The position numbers and the translations under genes were made by a program. Below the pieces are notes generated by a model, which saw only the letters and a program-made list of their open reading frames with translations, had not been told where the DNA came from and searched no databases. From contig CALOFW010000002.1 in NCBI GenBank assembly GCA_942492715.1, forward strand, positions 1-64,000: DNA of 64,000 bases, given 5' to 3'. The DNA comes from Sva-07 sp942492715 (GTDB lineage Bacteria; Actinomycetota; Acidimicrobiia; Acidimicrobiales; Ilumatobacteraceae). Every line of letters begins with the position of its first letter. Positions within the stretch are counted from its first letter, which is position 1. Positions 35,876 through 43,453 of this stretch are shown one piece after another.

Positions 35876-36900
35876 CAGCGTCAGCGGCAGGACCACCATC
35901 GTCCCCATCCCGCGTTGAGCGAAGGATCGTCGGCACGTGCGCCGACGATCCTGGTCGCTCACGCGTTTCCGTGTCGGGCTACGTCCTGACCTCTGCCGGG
36001 CTCGAGGTCGAGGTGTGGGAGCACGGCGCGCGACTGGTCGGCGTGTTCGCCCCGGACCGAGATGGGAAGCGAGCGAACGTCGTTCTCCGCCACCCGACGC
36101 TGGACGACTACACCGGACATGACCACGCGTACTTCGGTGCGACGATCGGCCGATACGCCAATCGGATCGCGAACGGGCGACTCCAGCTCGGCGATCGACA
36201 GTTTCAGCTCTCCGTGAACGAGGGCCGGCACCAACTTCATGGCGGACCGGTCGGATTCGATCAGCACGTGTGGGAAACCGTCGCCGTGTCGAACGATTCG
36301 GTGACCTTCCGTCACGTCAGCAGCGACGGCGACCAGGGGTTCCCCGGTGAGGTGTCGGTCGAGGTCACCTACGCCCTGGCGGGCACGCAGCTGAGTATCG
36401 ACACTGTTGCGGTCACCGATGCCGACACCGTCTTCGGGTCGACCAATCACGCCTACTGGAACTTGGCAGGAGGCGGCACGATTGCCGACCACAACCTCTC
36501 GGCACCGGCTTCGCGCTTCGTCGAGATCGACGACGACCTGATCCCGACGGGGCGGCTCGGCGATGTCGAGGGATCACGTTTCGACTTCTCGACCTCCGAG
36601 CCGCTCGCACCATTGGTTGCGTCGGGTGGTATCGATCATTGCCTCGTCTACGCCGATGGGGCTGCGCGAGCTCAACTGTCGCATCCGGAGTCGGGGCGGA
36701 TCATGACGATCGACTCGGACCAGCCAGGCATGCAGGTCTACACCGGCCAATACCTGCCCGATCCGTTCTCGGGGATGTGTCTCGAACCGCAACAGCTGCC
36801 CGATACTCCGAACCATCCAGCGTTCGGGTCGAGTCTGCTCCGCCCCGGTGAAACGTACCGACACCGCGCGACGTACACCTTCGGGTTGATGCCTTCATGA
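35872..36900 (+). CDS. galM: Aldose 1-epimerase (mutarotase)
   Basis: 342 residues. It converts beta-D-galactose, the product of GH2 hydrolysis, to the alpha anomer used by galactokinase. Conserved features: GRYANRIANGRL, NEGRHQLHGG with the substrate histidine, STNHAYWNLAGGG with the catalytic histidine, and the catalytic glutamate in GMCLEPQQLPDTPNHPAF. The first ~33 residues are extra; a GTG at about 35970 would give a conventional length. Translation coupled to galT by ATGA overlap. Confidence 0.93.
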   Translation: MTASAAGPPSSPSRVERRIVGTCADDPGRSRVSVSGYVLTSAGLEVEVWEHGARLVGVFAPDRDGKRANVVLRHPTLDDYTGHDHAYFGATIGRYANRIANGRLQLGDRQFQLSVNEGRHQLHGGPVGFDQHVWETVAVSNDSVTFRHVSSDGDQGFPGEVSVEVTYALAGTQLSIDTVAVTDADTVFGSTNHAYWNLAGGGTIADHNLSAPASRFVEIDDDLIPTGRLGDVEGSRFDFSTSEPLAPLVASGGIDHCLVYADGAARAQLSHPESGRIMTIDSDQPGMQVYTGQYLPDPFSGMCLEPQQLPDTPNHPAFGSSLLRPGETYRHRATYTFGLMPS

Positions 36901-36952
36901 GGCCGAGTGCCCTGACCCCCGGTGCTGGTCCGAGCAGCCGCGACCTCAGCTG

Positions 36953-38014
36953 ATGGACGACGGCTCCATCACTGTGCGTGCACCTGGGCGCGTGAACCTG
37001 ATCGGGGATCACACTGACTACACCGGTGGGCTCGTGTTCCCGATCGCCATCGATCGATGGACCGAAGTCACCGGCCGGCACGCTGACCGCGTGAGGCTCG
37101 TGTCGGAGGATGATCCTGAGACGATCGAGTTCGACATCGATCGCGAACCCGACCCGACCGAGTTCACGAGCTGGGGACGTCTCGTCGCCGCCGTCGCCGC
37201 CGAGATCTGGGCGAAGGAGCCAGACCATCTCACCGGCCTCGACGGTCGGGTGCGGTCGACCTTGCCCATCGGCGCGGGCCTGTCCTCCAGTGCGTCACTC
37301 GAGCTGGCCGTCGCCGTCGCCCTCGGATTCAGCGGCACTCCTCGAGAGCTCGCCGAACTCGGACGACGGGCCGAGCATCGAGCGACCGGTGTGCCGAGCG
37401 GCATCATGGACCAACTCTGCATCGCTACCGCACGCTCCGGGCACGGCACGCTGATCGACTGCCACACCTTCGACGTTCGCCATGTTGCGATCCCGGACGA
37501 CGTCGTCATCGAGGTCCAGTTCATCGCCCCACGTACCCTCGAAGGCTCCGAGTACGCCACCCGCGTCGCCGAATGCGCGGAGGCGGAGCAAGTGATCGGG
37601 CCGCTCCGCACGGCCTCGACCCACGATCTGGGTGTGATTGCCGATGACACCGTGCGCTGCCGGGCCCGGCATGTGATCACCGAGAACGCTCGAGTCGGAG
37701 CCTTCGCCGAGTTCCTGACGTCTGGTGACTACCGCGAAGCAGGCGCCCTGATGGTCGAGAGCCACCGCAGCCTCTCGACCGATTTCGAGGTCTCCACCAG
37801 CGCTCTTGACCGAGCCGTCTCCACAGCGATTGCCGAGCGGGGCGTGTTCGGAGCACGCATGACCGGCGGCGGCTTCGGCGGTTGCATCGTCGTGCTCCGT
37901 GACAACGAGGCCCCGACCGCGCGCCGATGGCGGGTTCGACCGGCCGATGGCGTCGCCGCGACGATGCGGGGCGTGCAAGGTGGGCAGTCGAGCAGCCTTC
38001 CCAGAGAGCCCTGA
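36953..38014 (+). CDS. galK: Galactokinase
   Basis: 353 residues, GHMP kinase fold, phosphorylates alpha-D-galactose at C1. Motif 1 is VRAPGRVNLIGDHTDYTGG (substrate binding), motif 2 is PIGAGLSSSAS (ATP loop) and motif 3 is GARMTGGGFGGCIV. The SGIMDQLC segment supplies the catalytic aspartate. After RRWRVRPADGVAAT there is a short extra tail. Last gene of the operon; no galE is nearby, so UDP-glucose regeneration relies on a gene elsewhere. Confidence 0.95.
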   Translation: MDDGSITVRAPGRVNLIGDHTDYTGGLVFPIAIDRWTEVTGRHADRVRLVSEDDPETIEFDIDREPDPTEFTSWGRLVAAVAAEIWAKEPDHLTGLDGRVRSTLPIGAGLSSSASLELAVAVALGFSGTPRELAELGRRAEHRATGVPSGIMDQLCIATARSGHGTLIDCHTFDVRHVAIPDDVVIEVQFIAPRTLEGSEYATRVAECAEAEQVIGPLRTASTHDLGVIADDTVRCRARHVITENARVGAFAEFLTSGDYREAGALMVESHRSLSTDFEVSTSALDRAVSTAIAERGVFGARMTGGGFGGCIVVLRDNEAPTARRWRVRPADGVAATMRGVQGGQSSSLPREP

Positions 38015-38265
38015 CATGCCGACCGTGGCGGCCCGCCAGAGCCGCTCTGAGCGGGTGATTCACCTCGTGGGGTGATGGTGCAACGCATCCCCACGACGCT
38101 GAGGTTCGCAGCGCGATTGTCGAGCGAGCGGTACGGGCCGCGATACGGCGCGTGCAGAACGACGACGAGCGGCTCATCGAGTGCACGTCATGCAGCGGCT
38201 CCGTCCGATCGACCTCGATCGAAATGCCGGGTATCGAGTGGGCTGTACCTGGTTCGGCGTGGCGC

Positions 38266-38472
38266 TCACCAGATGATGCCAGTCGCCCAGAGAACGCCAA
38301 GAACAACCAGGATGACACCCACAACTTGATAGAAGCGGTGGACTCGGTCGCCCCAGAGCATTCTCGATCGTGCCGCCAGTGCGCGGTAGATGGCGAAGCT
38401 CGATGAGGTGCTGGCCCAGTACACGAACAAGGCGCCGATGGCGGCCATCAGGAGTCCCCACAGAACGTTCAC
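38266..38472 (-). CDS. Small two-helix membrane protein, function unknown
   Basis: 68 residues from GTG 38472: VLWGLLMAAIGALFVYWA, a short basic loop (YRALAARSRMLWGDRVHR), then FYQVVGVILVVLGVLWATGIIW. The architecture is two transmembrane helices with both ends on one side. Small conserved actinobacterial membrane proteins of this kind have no assigned role. It is convergent with the end of the gal operon (251 bp apart, no other gene). Confidence 0.65.
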   Translation of the reverse strand: MNVLWGLLMAAIGALFVYWASTSSSFAIYRALAARSRMLWGDRVHRFYQVVGVILVVLGVLWATGIIW

Positions 38473-38573
38473 GGTGCTGACCCCACTGATCGGCCACTCC
38501 GATCCGCTCGGCTCGGAATCGGCACGTCCGCGCTCGGCGAGGTGCGCGAGAATGTGTCGGCAGCCGCGGCGGG

Positions 38574-38897
38574 TTAGTACACGATGTCGAGTGAGTAGCG
38601 CAGGGCCTCGTCGAGACGAGCCCGCGTGATCTCGTCGAGGTGGCCGACGGGCTCGTCGTCGAGGTCATCGAGAGGAATCGTGATGACATTGTCGCAACTG
38701 ATGACGCATGCTTCGGGCAGGCCATGTTCGACGCCGAGCTCCACTTCTGATCGAATTCCACGGATTGTGCGGGTGATGGCCGCACAGGTCACCGATGTGA
38801 GAACCGAGATGGCGGCGTCTCGTGTGAGCACGCAGACGGGGCGACGCCCGGCGGGGGGTCCGAGGTCGGCCCAGTAGATGTCGTTGCGAGCTACCAC
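38574..38897 (-). CDS. mazF: MazF/PemK-family mRNA interferase toxin
   Basis: 107 residues. The PemK/MazF fold is shown by RNDIYWADLGPPAGRRPVCVLTRD (catalytic arginine region), TSVTCAAITRTIRGIRSEVELG (the T/S-x-E-V segment) and ACVISCDNVITIPLDDL. MazF toxins cleave mRNA at short sequences. It overlaps the upstream antitoxin gene by 7 bp, so the two are coupled. Confidence 0.93.
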   Translation of the reverse strand: MVARNDIYWADLGPPAGRRPVCVLTRDAAISVLTSVTCAAITRTIRGIRSEVELGVEHGLPEACVISCDNVITIPLDDLDDEPVGHLDEITRARLDEALRYSLDIVY

Positions 38898-39142
38898 GCG
38901 GGCGCGGTCTCGGCAGCGAGTCGTCGCGCCGACTGGACGAGCGCCGGATCGGCGGGCTGGCGTCGATACGCCGAGCGGAGCTGGCGATCGGCTGCTGCAA
39001 GACCCTCCGCGTCCAGGACCGCCTGTGCGCCGCGACGGATCAGCTCGGATCGGTTGGTGCCGAGGCCAGCGGCAAGGGCGTCGAGTTGTTCCACGAGGTC
39101 GTCGTCGAGTTGAACGAGTACTTCACGTCGAGCCATGACCAT
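38891..39142 (-). CDS. Ribbon-helix-helix antitoxin of the MazF pair
   Basis: 83 residues (or 81 from the second ATG). REVLVQLDDDLVEQLDALAAGLGTNRSELIRRGAQAVLD is a CopG-type RHH DNA-binding domain. The tail RQLRSAYRRQPADPALVQSARRLAAETAPAW would wrap MazF. A perfect palindrome overlaps the start codon, as expected of an autorepressor. Confidence 0.9.
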   Translation of the reverse strand: MVMARREVLVQLDDDLVEQLDALAAGLGTNRSELIRRGAQAVLDAEGLAAADRQLRSAYRRQPADPALVQSARRLAAETAPAW

Positions 39143-39160
39143 ATGCTATCCCATATGGTC
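39137..39160 (-). promoter_or_regulatory. Palindromic operator of the MazEF operon
   Basis: GACCATATG-CTATCC-CATATGGTC, perfect 9-bp arms around 6 bases. It covers the first ATG of the antitoxin gene, so bound antitoxin would block transcription start. It implies a leaderless or nearly leaderless transcript. Confidence 0.82.
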
Positions 39161-39621
39161 AGTCGATCAGAACAACGTCGGCACATCACGCCGGCGAAGT
39201 GTGGGACCTTCCGGCCCGATCGGCGCACCGCATGATCTCGCCATCTGCGATGGTGCGATCAGGTCGAGGCTTTCCGGCACCGCTGCGTCGCCCTGCCGCT
39301 GACACGGGTTCGGCTGCTGCTCGTCATCGCCGAGGTGGGTACCGCCGGGCGGCGGAGAACTCTACTTGCGGGGCGGCGTCTCAGTTGCTGAGGCGCTTCT
39401 CCGGAACCGCCGGCAATCTTGGGCCGGCGTCCTCCCAGGCGCACAACACCAGTTCAGATCGCTTCACGCGCAGGAACTCCAGCATTGGTCAGGAGCCGTG
39501 ACCGATGGCACTCGACATCTCACGGATACCGCGCGATGGTGAAATCTGCCGTATCGAACCCGACGCGGCGATGGGGGGTCCGTCACCGACGGATCGCGAC
39601 GAAATGAAATGGGGATCAGAC
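39161..39621. other. 461-bp region without a recognised gene, one hairpin
   Basis: A 9-bp stem GCGTCTCAG / CTGAGGCGC with TTG loop lies at 39376-39396 (one wobble). No coding frame shows family features. The promoter of the next gene should be in the right part. Confidence 0.45.
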
Positions 39622-40251
39622 ATGCAACTCTTCACACGCCAGCTGATGACGGCCGGACCAGAGGCCGAGGCTGCAGCCTGGGCCACCGAGATGGCTGCCG
39701 CCGCCTCTGCCAAGATGGGGACCGAGGTCGCACTCTGGGCCGCGGGCTTCGGCGCGCCGAGGGGGGCAATGGCGTTCACCGCGCGGGTCGATGGCCTCGC
39801 CGATCTCATGGCCAAGGCTGCTCCACTCGCGGGTGATGCGGACTACCAGGCGAAGGTCGCCAAGGGCGCAGCCATTGTGGTCGGCCCGCCCCAGGATTCG
39901 CTGGCAACACCGCTCCACGGCGACCTCGGTGATCCGCCGCCGGTCGGCGCGATGGCCGTCGTCACGAACGCCGTGATCGCCAATGGCCAGTACGCAGAGG
40001 CCGTCGGCTGGGGGATCGACGTCGCCCAGCACGTCACGTCGTTGACCGGTATGCCGGTTGGCTTGATGATGCAGGAGTACGGCACTTTCGGTCAGTTGAC
40101 GTGGATCGGGATCGGGGCCGACGCGGCCGCGGTCGACGCGTCGGCGACGGCCACCAACGGCGATGCCGACTACATCAAGAAGATGTCGGCGTCCGGCAAC
40201 CTCTTCGTGCCCGGCTCGGGCAGCCGTTCACTCGTGACACGAGTGGCCTGA
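39622..40251 (+). CDS. Protein with two internal repeats, function unknown
   Basis: 209 residues from ATG 39622, preceded by GGGGA. Two ~95-residue halves share a pattern: A-x-x-W near the start (EAAAWATEMA and EAVGWGIDVA), a strand ending in G (VALWAAGFG and VGLMMQEYG), then DADYQAKV and DADYIKKM near residues 75 and 185, and a final V-x-G-x-x-x. This suggests a duplicated dimeric alpha-beta (ferredoxin-like) barrel. No transmembrane segment or signal peptide. An upstream in-frame ATG at 39505 would add 39 residues without support. I do not recognise a named family. Confidence 0.7.
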   Translation: MQLFTRQLMTAGPEAEAAAWATEMAAAASAKMGTEVALWAAGFGAPRGAMAFTARVDGLADLMAKAAPLAGDADYQAKVAKGAAIVVGPPQDSLATPLHGDLGDPPPVGAMAVVTNAVIANGQYAEAVGWGIDVAQHVTSLTGMPVGLMMQEYGTFGQLTWIGIGADAAAVDASATATNGDADYIKKMSASGNLFVPGSGSRSLVTRVA

Positions 40252-40297
40252 TCTCCGGCGTTCGTCCGATTTCGCCGGTTCACTCGGACGTCCAGCT

Positions 40298-40330
40298 GGT
40301 CAGGGTCACGACGTCGTCGTGACCCTGACC
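40298..40330. terminator. Perfect 15-bp stem hairpin
   Basis: GGTCAGGGTCACGAC-GTC-GTCGTGACCCTGACC lies 46 bp after the repeat-protein stop, in the gap between convergent genes. There is no U tract; it is probably a bidirectional transcription end or transcript stabiliser. Confidence 0.7.
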
Positions 40331-40525
40331 AGCGTCCCTTCCGATCTGCTCGCAGGGGCAACCACCTCGATGTGCCATTGGACGACGCTTGACAACACGC
40401 GCACGTACGAACCGCCGCGACGGCGATGCGGGTCGCCATGTGTCGGCCCAGCGGCGCACCGGATGCTCCGCGCACCGCAGTGACTGAGCAGCGCGAGCCT
40501 TCCAGGCAAGTTGCTCGGCCGTCTC

Positions 40526-40837
40526 CTAGCCGAGGCGCTGCACCCGTTGCCGGTGGTTCGTGCGGTTGTCGCCGTCGATCCCTGTCTTCTTGGTGCCCTT
40601 GATCTCCTTGACCTTCGCGTCGTTTCCGGTGACCGGTTGCGCCTCGATGCGCGTCTCCCGCTCGAAGGCGTGTGACTGATGCGTGTTGCGGTAGTAACGC
40701 CACGACAAGAAGTAGGTCGCTCCCGCGCCAGCGGGCCCGAGGATGAGCATCCACGTCGGGCCGCCATCGCCGTCGGCGGCAGCGAGCGCCATGGGCGACA
40801 AGGCCGACGCCAGTTCGTTCAGCAGGATCGCAATCAT
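40526..40837 (-). CDS. Small single-helix membrane protein of the SPFH module
   Basis: 103 residues. A possible N-terminal hydrophobic segment (MIAILLNELASALSPMALAAA), then TWMLILGPAGAGATYFLSWRYYRN as a transmembrane helix and a charged C-terminus (ETRIEAQPVTGNDAKVKEIKGTKKTG). It overlaps the stop of the upstream zinc-ribbon gene by ATGA, so it is the last gene of a three-gene operon. No named family recognised; by position it may be the membrane partner of the complex. Confidence 0.72.
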   Translation of the reverse strand: MIAILLNELASALSPMALAAADGDGGPTWMLILGPAGAGATYFLSWRYYRNTHQSHAFERETRIEAQPVTGNDAKVKEIKGTKKTGIDGDNRTNHRQRVQRLG

Positions 40838-42069
40838 CCGGCCGCCACCAGGATCGCGATCACGATGGCCTCGATGACCCCGCCGACGGCTGCAGCCGCT
40901 GCGAGCAGCCGCGGATGCGACACCGGCACGCTGCCCATGACCTCACCGGTTCGGCCGTTGACGGCGATGTAGTGCACCAGCCCCTTGCCGCCCGACTCGT
41001 GGTAATAGGAGTACAGCCAGACCGGCAGGTACATCGCCACCCAGCGCGTGCCGTGGATGTCGACCTTCTCGCGCTCCCAGCGCACGCCGCGGTCGTAGTG
41101 ATCGACACTCGACTGGACCTCCGACCTGGCGATCGAGAGCAACTGGTTCTCGACCACCGGTACGAGGTGGGCGACGTCCTGGTCGCGCTTCTCCGACGTG
41201 AACCCCGTGAGGTAGCTGGCGTTCCACTTCACGGCGTTCTCGGTGTCGAAGGGCAGGATCGTGTTGATGATGTTGTTGGTGTTGGTGGAGGAGTCCATGT
41301 TCGCCCGCTCGGCCGACGACTCGATCGTCAGATCGTCGACGGTGAAGTCGACGTGTCGCTGCACCTCGTAGACGTCGGCGTCGTAGAAGGTCTCCTTGTC
41401 GTCGCCCGATCCTCGCGTGTACCTCCGCGTCTGGATCTCGCCACGGCCGATGATGTCGGCGCTCGCGTTGCTGTCGACCACCATGTACGGCATGTAGACG
41501 CCGACGATGTTGTCGGGCTCGAACTCGCGCAGGAACCCTCGATCGGCGAACAGTCGGCGCTTGCCGGCGAACGCATCGATCCGTGCGACCGCATCGTCGT
41601 GGGTGATCTTGAACGGCAGCACTGCATCGGGCACCGCGCCGTTGGGCACCTGCTCGTTGATCGTGAGCACGTGCCGACACCAGTGGCAGCGAGCACCCAT
41701 CTGCTCCTCGGTGTTGACGACCACCTCGGCGCCGCAGCCGGCGCACTTCATGGTGATCAGCGTGTCGGCGCCGGTGTCGATGTCGGTGGCACCCGAACCG
41801 ATCGTCCTGCCGCGCAGCTCGGTGAGGTCACCGTTGGCGATCGTCTCGTCGAGCCGAGCCTCCGACCACTCGTGCCGGCAGAACAGGCAGACGAGCATGC
41901 CTGCGGACGGGCGCAGCTGGATCTCGGTCGCGCCGCACTGGGGGCAGCGATTGACGCCGTCGTCCAGCCGCTCGTTCCGGGTGTCGATGGTCGGGTCGGC
42001 CGGTGGGTCGATCTGGGTGTCGAGGGGCGGTGGTAGGTCGCCATCACCCGGAGGTGGCAGGCTCGTCAT
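40834..42069 (-). CDS. Zinc-ribbon membrane protein (TFIIB-type zinc ribbon, YdjG-like)
   Basis: 411 residues. Two zinc ribbons at the N-terminus: CPQC...CLFC (about 38-64) and CAGC...CHWC (about 100-122). A middle domain follows (YMPYMVVDSNASADIIGRGEIQTRRYTRG, then YDADVYEVQRHVDFTVDDLTIE), then GTRWVAMYLPVWLYSYYHE and VHYIAVNGRTGEVMGSVPVSHPRL before a C-terminal transmembrane segment (AAAAVGGVIEAIVIAILVAAG). In Bacillus the comparable YdjG works with an SPFH protein (YdjI) in membrane-stress signalling; here the SPFH gene lies 37 bp upstream. Function by analogy. Confidence 0.82.
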   Translation of the reverse strand: MTSLPPPGDGDLPPPLDTQIDPPADPTIDTRNERLDDGVNRCPQCGATEIQLRPSAGMLVCLFCRHEWSEARLDETIANGDLTELRGRTIGSGATDIDTGADTLITMKCAGCGAEVVVNTEEQMGARCHWCRHVLTINEQVPNGAVPDAVLPFKITHDDAVARIDAFAGKRRLFADRGFLREFEPDNIVGVYMPYMVVDSNASADIIGRGEIQTRRYTRGSGDDKETFYDADVYEVQRHVDFTVDDLTIESSAERANMDSSTNTNNIINTILPFDTENAVKWNASYLTGFTSEKRDQDVAHLVPVVENQLLSIARSEVQSSVDHYDRGVRWEREKVDIHGTRWVAMYLPVWLYSYYHESGGKGLVHYIAVNGRTGEVMGSVPVSHPRLLAAAAAVGGVIEAIVIAILVAAG

Positions 42070-42106
42070 GTCGGCTTCTGCTTGCTCAGCTCTCGCGGGA
42101 GCGGAC

Positions 42107-43333
42107 TCAGAGTCCGAGCACCTTGTTCTTTGCTGCGTCGTAGTCCTCTTGCGTGATCAGACCGGCGTCGAGCATCTCCTTGAACTTCGTCAGCTGCGCC
42201 ATCGGATCCTCCGCTGCGGGTGCAGCCGGTGCTGCGGGCGCAGGTGCGGGTGCTGCGGCGGCAGCCGCCGGTGGGGGTGGGGGCGGTGTGCTCTGGGCGC
42301 CGATCCCCGGCACCGGCTGCTGCAGCCCGCCCAGACCGGTTGCCCCCGACGCGATGCCGAGGCCGACCAGGCCGGCGGCACCGGTGTTCTGACCCGCTGC
42401 TTCGAAACCCGAGGCGACCGACGCCTGCAGGTTCGAGTTGCCCCGAGCGCCCGAGAGTGCATCAGCGCGCTGCACGTTCCGGAGCAGTTCCCGCGTCGTC
42501 TCGTCGTACTCGATCGAGATGATCGCGGTGGCCACGATCTCCAGGCCGCGGCCCGTGCTCCACTGGTAGTTCTGCTCGACCGCTGCCGACAGGCTCTGGG
42601 CGAAACCGATCGAGTCCTGCTGGATCTTGGTGATGCGGTTGCCCTTCGACGGATCGTTGGTGTACATCGAGAACGCCGGGGCGAGCGAGCCCACGACCTC
42701 GTTGAACAGCTGCGATGCGGCGTCGTTGTCGAGATCGGTGAAGTCGAACACCTTGCCCGGCTCGAGGTACGTCGCCGGCACCCACGCCTTGATGAACAGG
42801 ATCGGGTCGGTGATCTTGAGCGTGTAGGTGCCTCGGGTGACCGCACCGACCTGGGCGTTCATGTAGGCGTCGTCCCAGTAGATCTCCGACTGGGTGCCGA
42901 AGCGGTTGTTCGGGAGCTCCTTCAGCGTCACGAAGTAGGCACGCTGCTGGGCGCCGGGGCGACCGCCGAACTTGAAACGCTCCCACGACGTCGTGATCAG
43001 CGGGCTGACGATGCCGTTGCCCGCGAAGATCGACTGCGAGTCCTGCTCGTCGCTGTTCCATTCGTAGGCACCTGCCTCGGCGGCGAAGCCGGTGATCGCG
43101 CCCTGTTCCAGCAGCACGAGGCCGTAGCCCTCGGGCACGATGATGCGGCTGCCGTTGGTGATCACTCCGTCGGAGGCCTTGGTGTTCGACCCGCGGCCGG
43201 CGTTCTGGCCGCGAGGCACCGCCGCGAACAGCGCAGCGGTCGGTGCGAGGCCGTCCGGCACCGTGTAGAAGTCCTTCCACTGATCGGCCAACGTGCCGCC
43301 GATTGCGCCAACTGCCGCCTGAATGAGCCCCAT
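42107..43333 (-). CDS. SPFH-domain protein with C-terminal SHOCT motif (YdjI-like)
   Basis: 408 residues. Residues 50-290 form an SPFH/Band-7 domain (SRIIVPEGYGLVLLEQGAITGF, RAYFVTLKELPNNRFGTQSEIYWDD, ITDPILFIKAW, LEIVATAIISIEYDE). A glycine/alanine/proline-rich linker follows (about 320-370), then a SHOCT domain DPMAQLTKFKEMLDAGLITQEDYDAAKNKVLGL. SPFH proteins scaffold membrane domains and oligomerise. ATG 43333 starts the operon with the zinc-ribbon and small membrane proteins; the promoter faces that of the LuxR-type regulator. Confidence 0.92.
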   Translation of the reverse strand: MGLIQAAVGAIGGTLADQWKDFYTVPDGLAPTAALFAAVPRGQNAGRGSNTKASDGVITNGSRIIVPEGYGLVLLEQGAITGFAAEAGAYEWNSDEQDSQSIFAGNGIVSPLITTSWERFKFGGRPGAQQRAYFVTLKELPNNRFGTQSEIYWDDAYMNAQVGAVTRGTYTLKITDPILFIKAWVPATYLEPGKVFDFTDLDNDAASQLFNEVVGSLAPAFSMYTNDPSKGNRITKIQQDSIGFAQSLSAAVEQNYQWSTGRGLEIVATAIISIEYDETTRELLRNVQRADALSGARGNSNLQASVASGFEAAGQNTGAAGLVGLGIASGATGLGGLQQPVPGIGAQSTPPPPPPAAAAAAPAPAPAAPAAPAAEDPMAQLTKFKEMLDAGLITQEDYDAAKNKVLGL

Positions 43334-43453
43334 GGGTCGGATTCCCCTCTGCTTGCCCGGTGGTGAGATCGCCAGTGTAGTGAGGTGCGGCGACGCCCTC
43401 GCCACGTCGCAACCGATCAGCGTCGGGCGACGATCGTTGGAGATGTGTGTGCC

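Noticed and set aside
38072..38406. Plus-strand ORFs opposite the small membrane protein
   Set aside because: Overlap antisense with a better-supported two-helix protein and lack an RBS.
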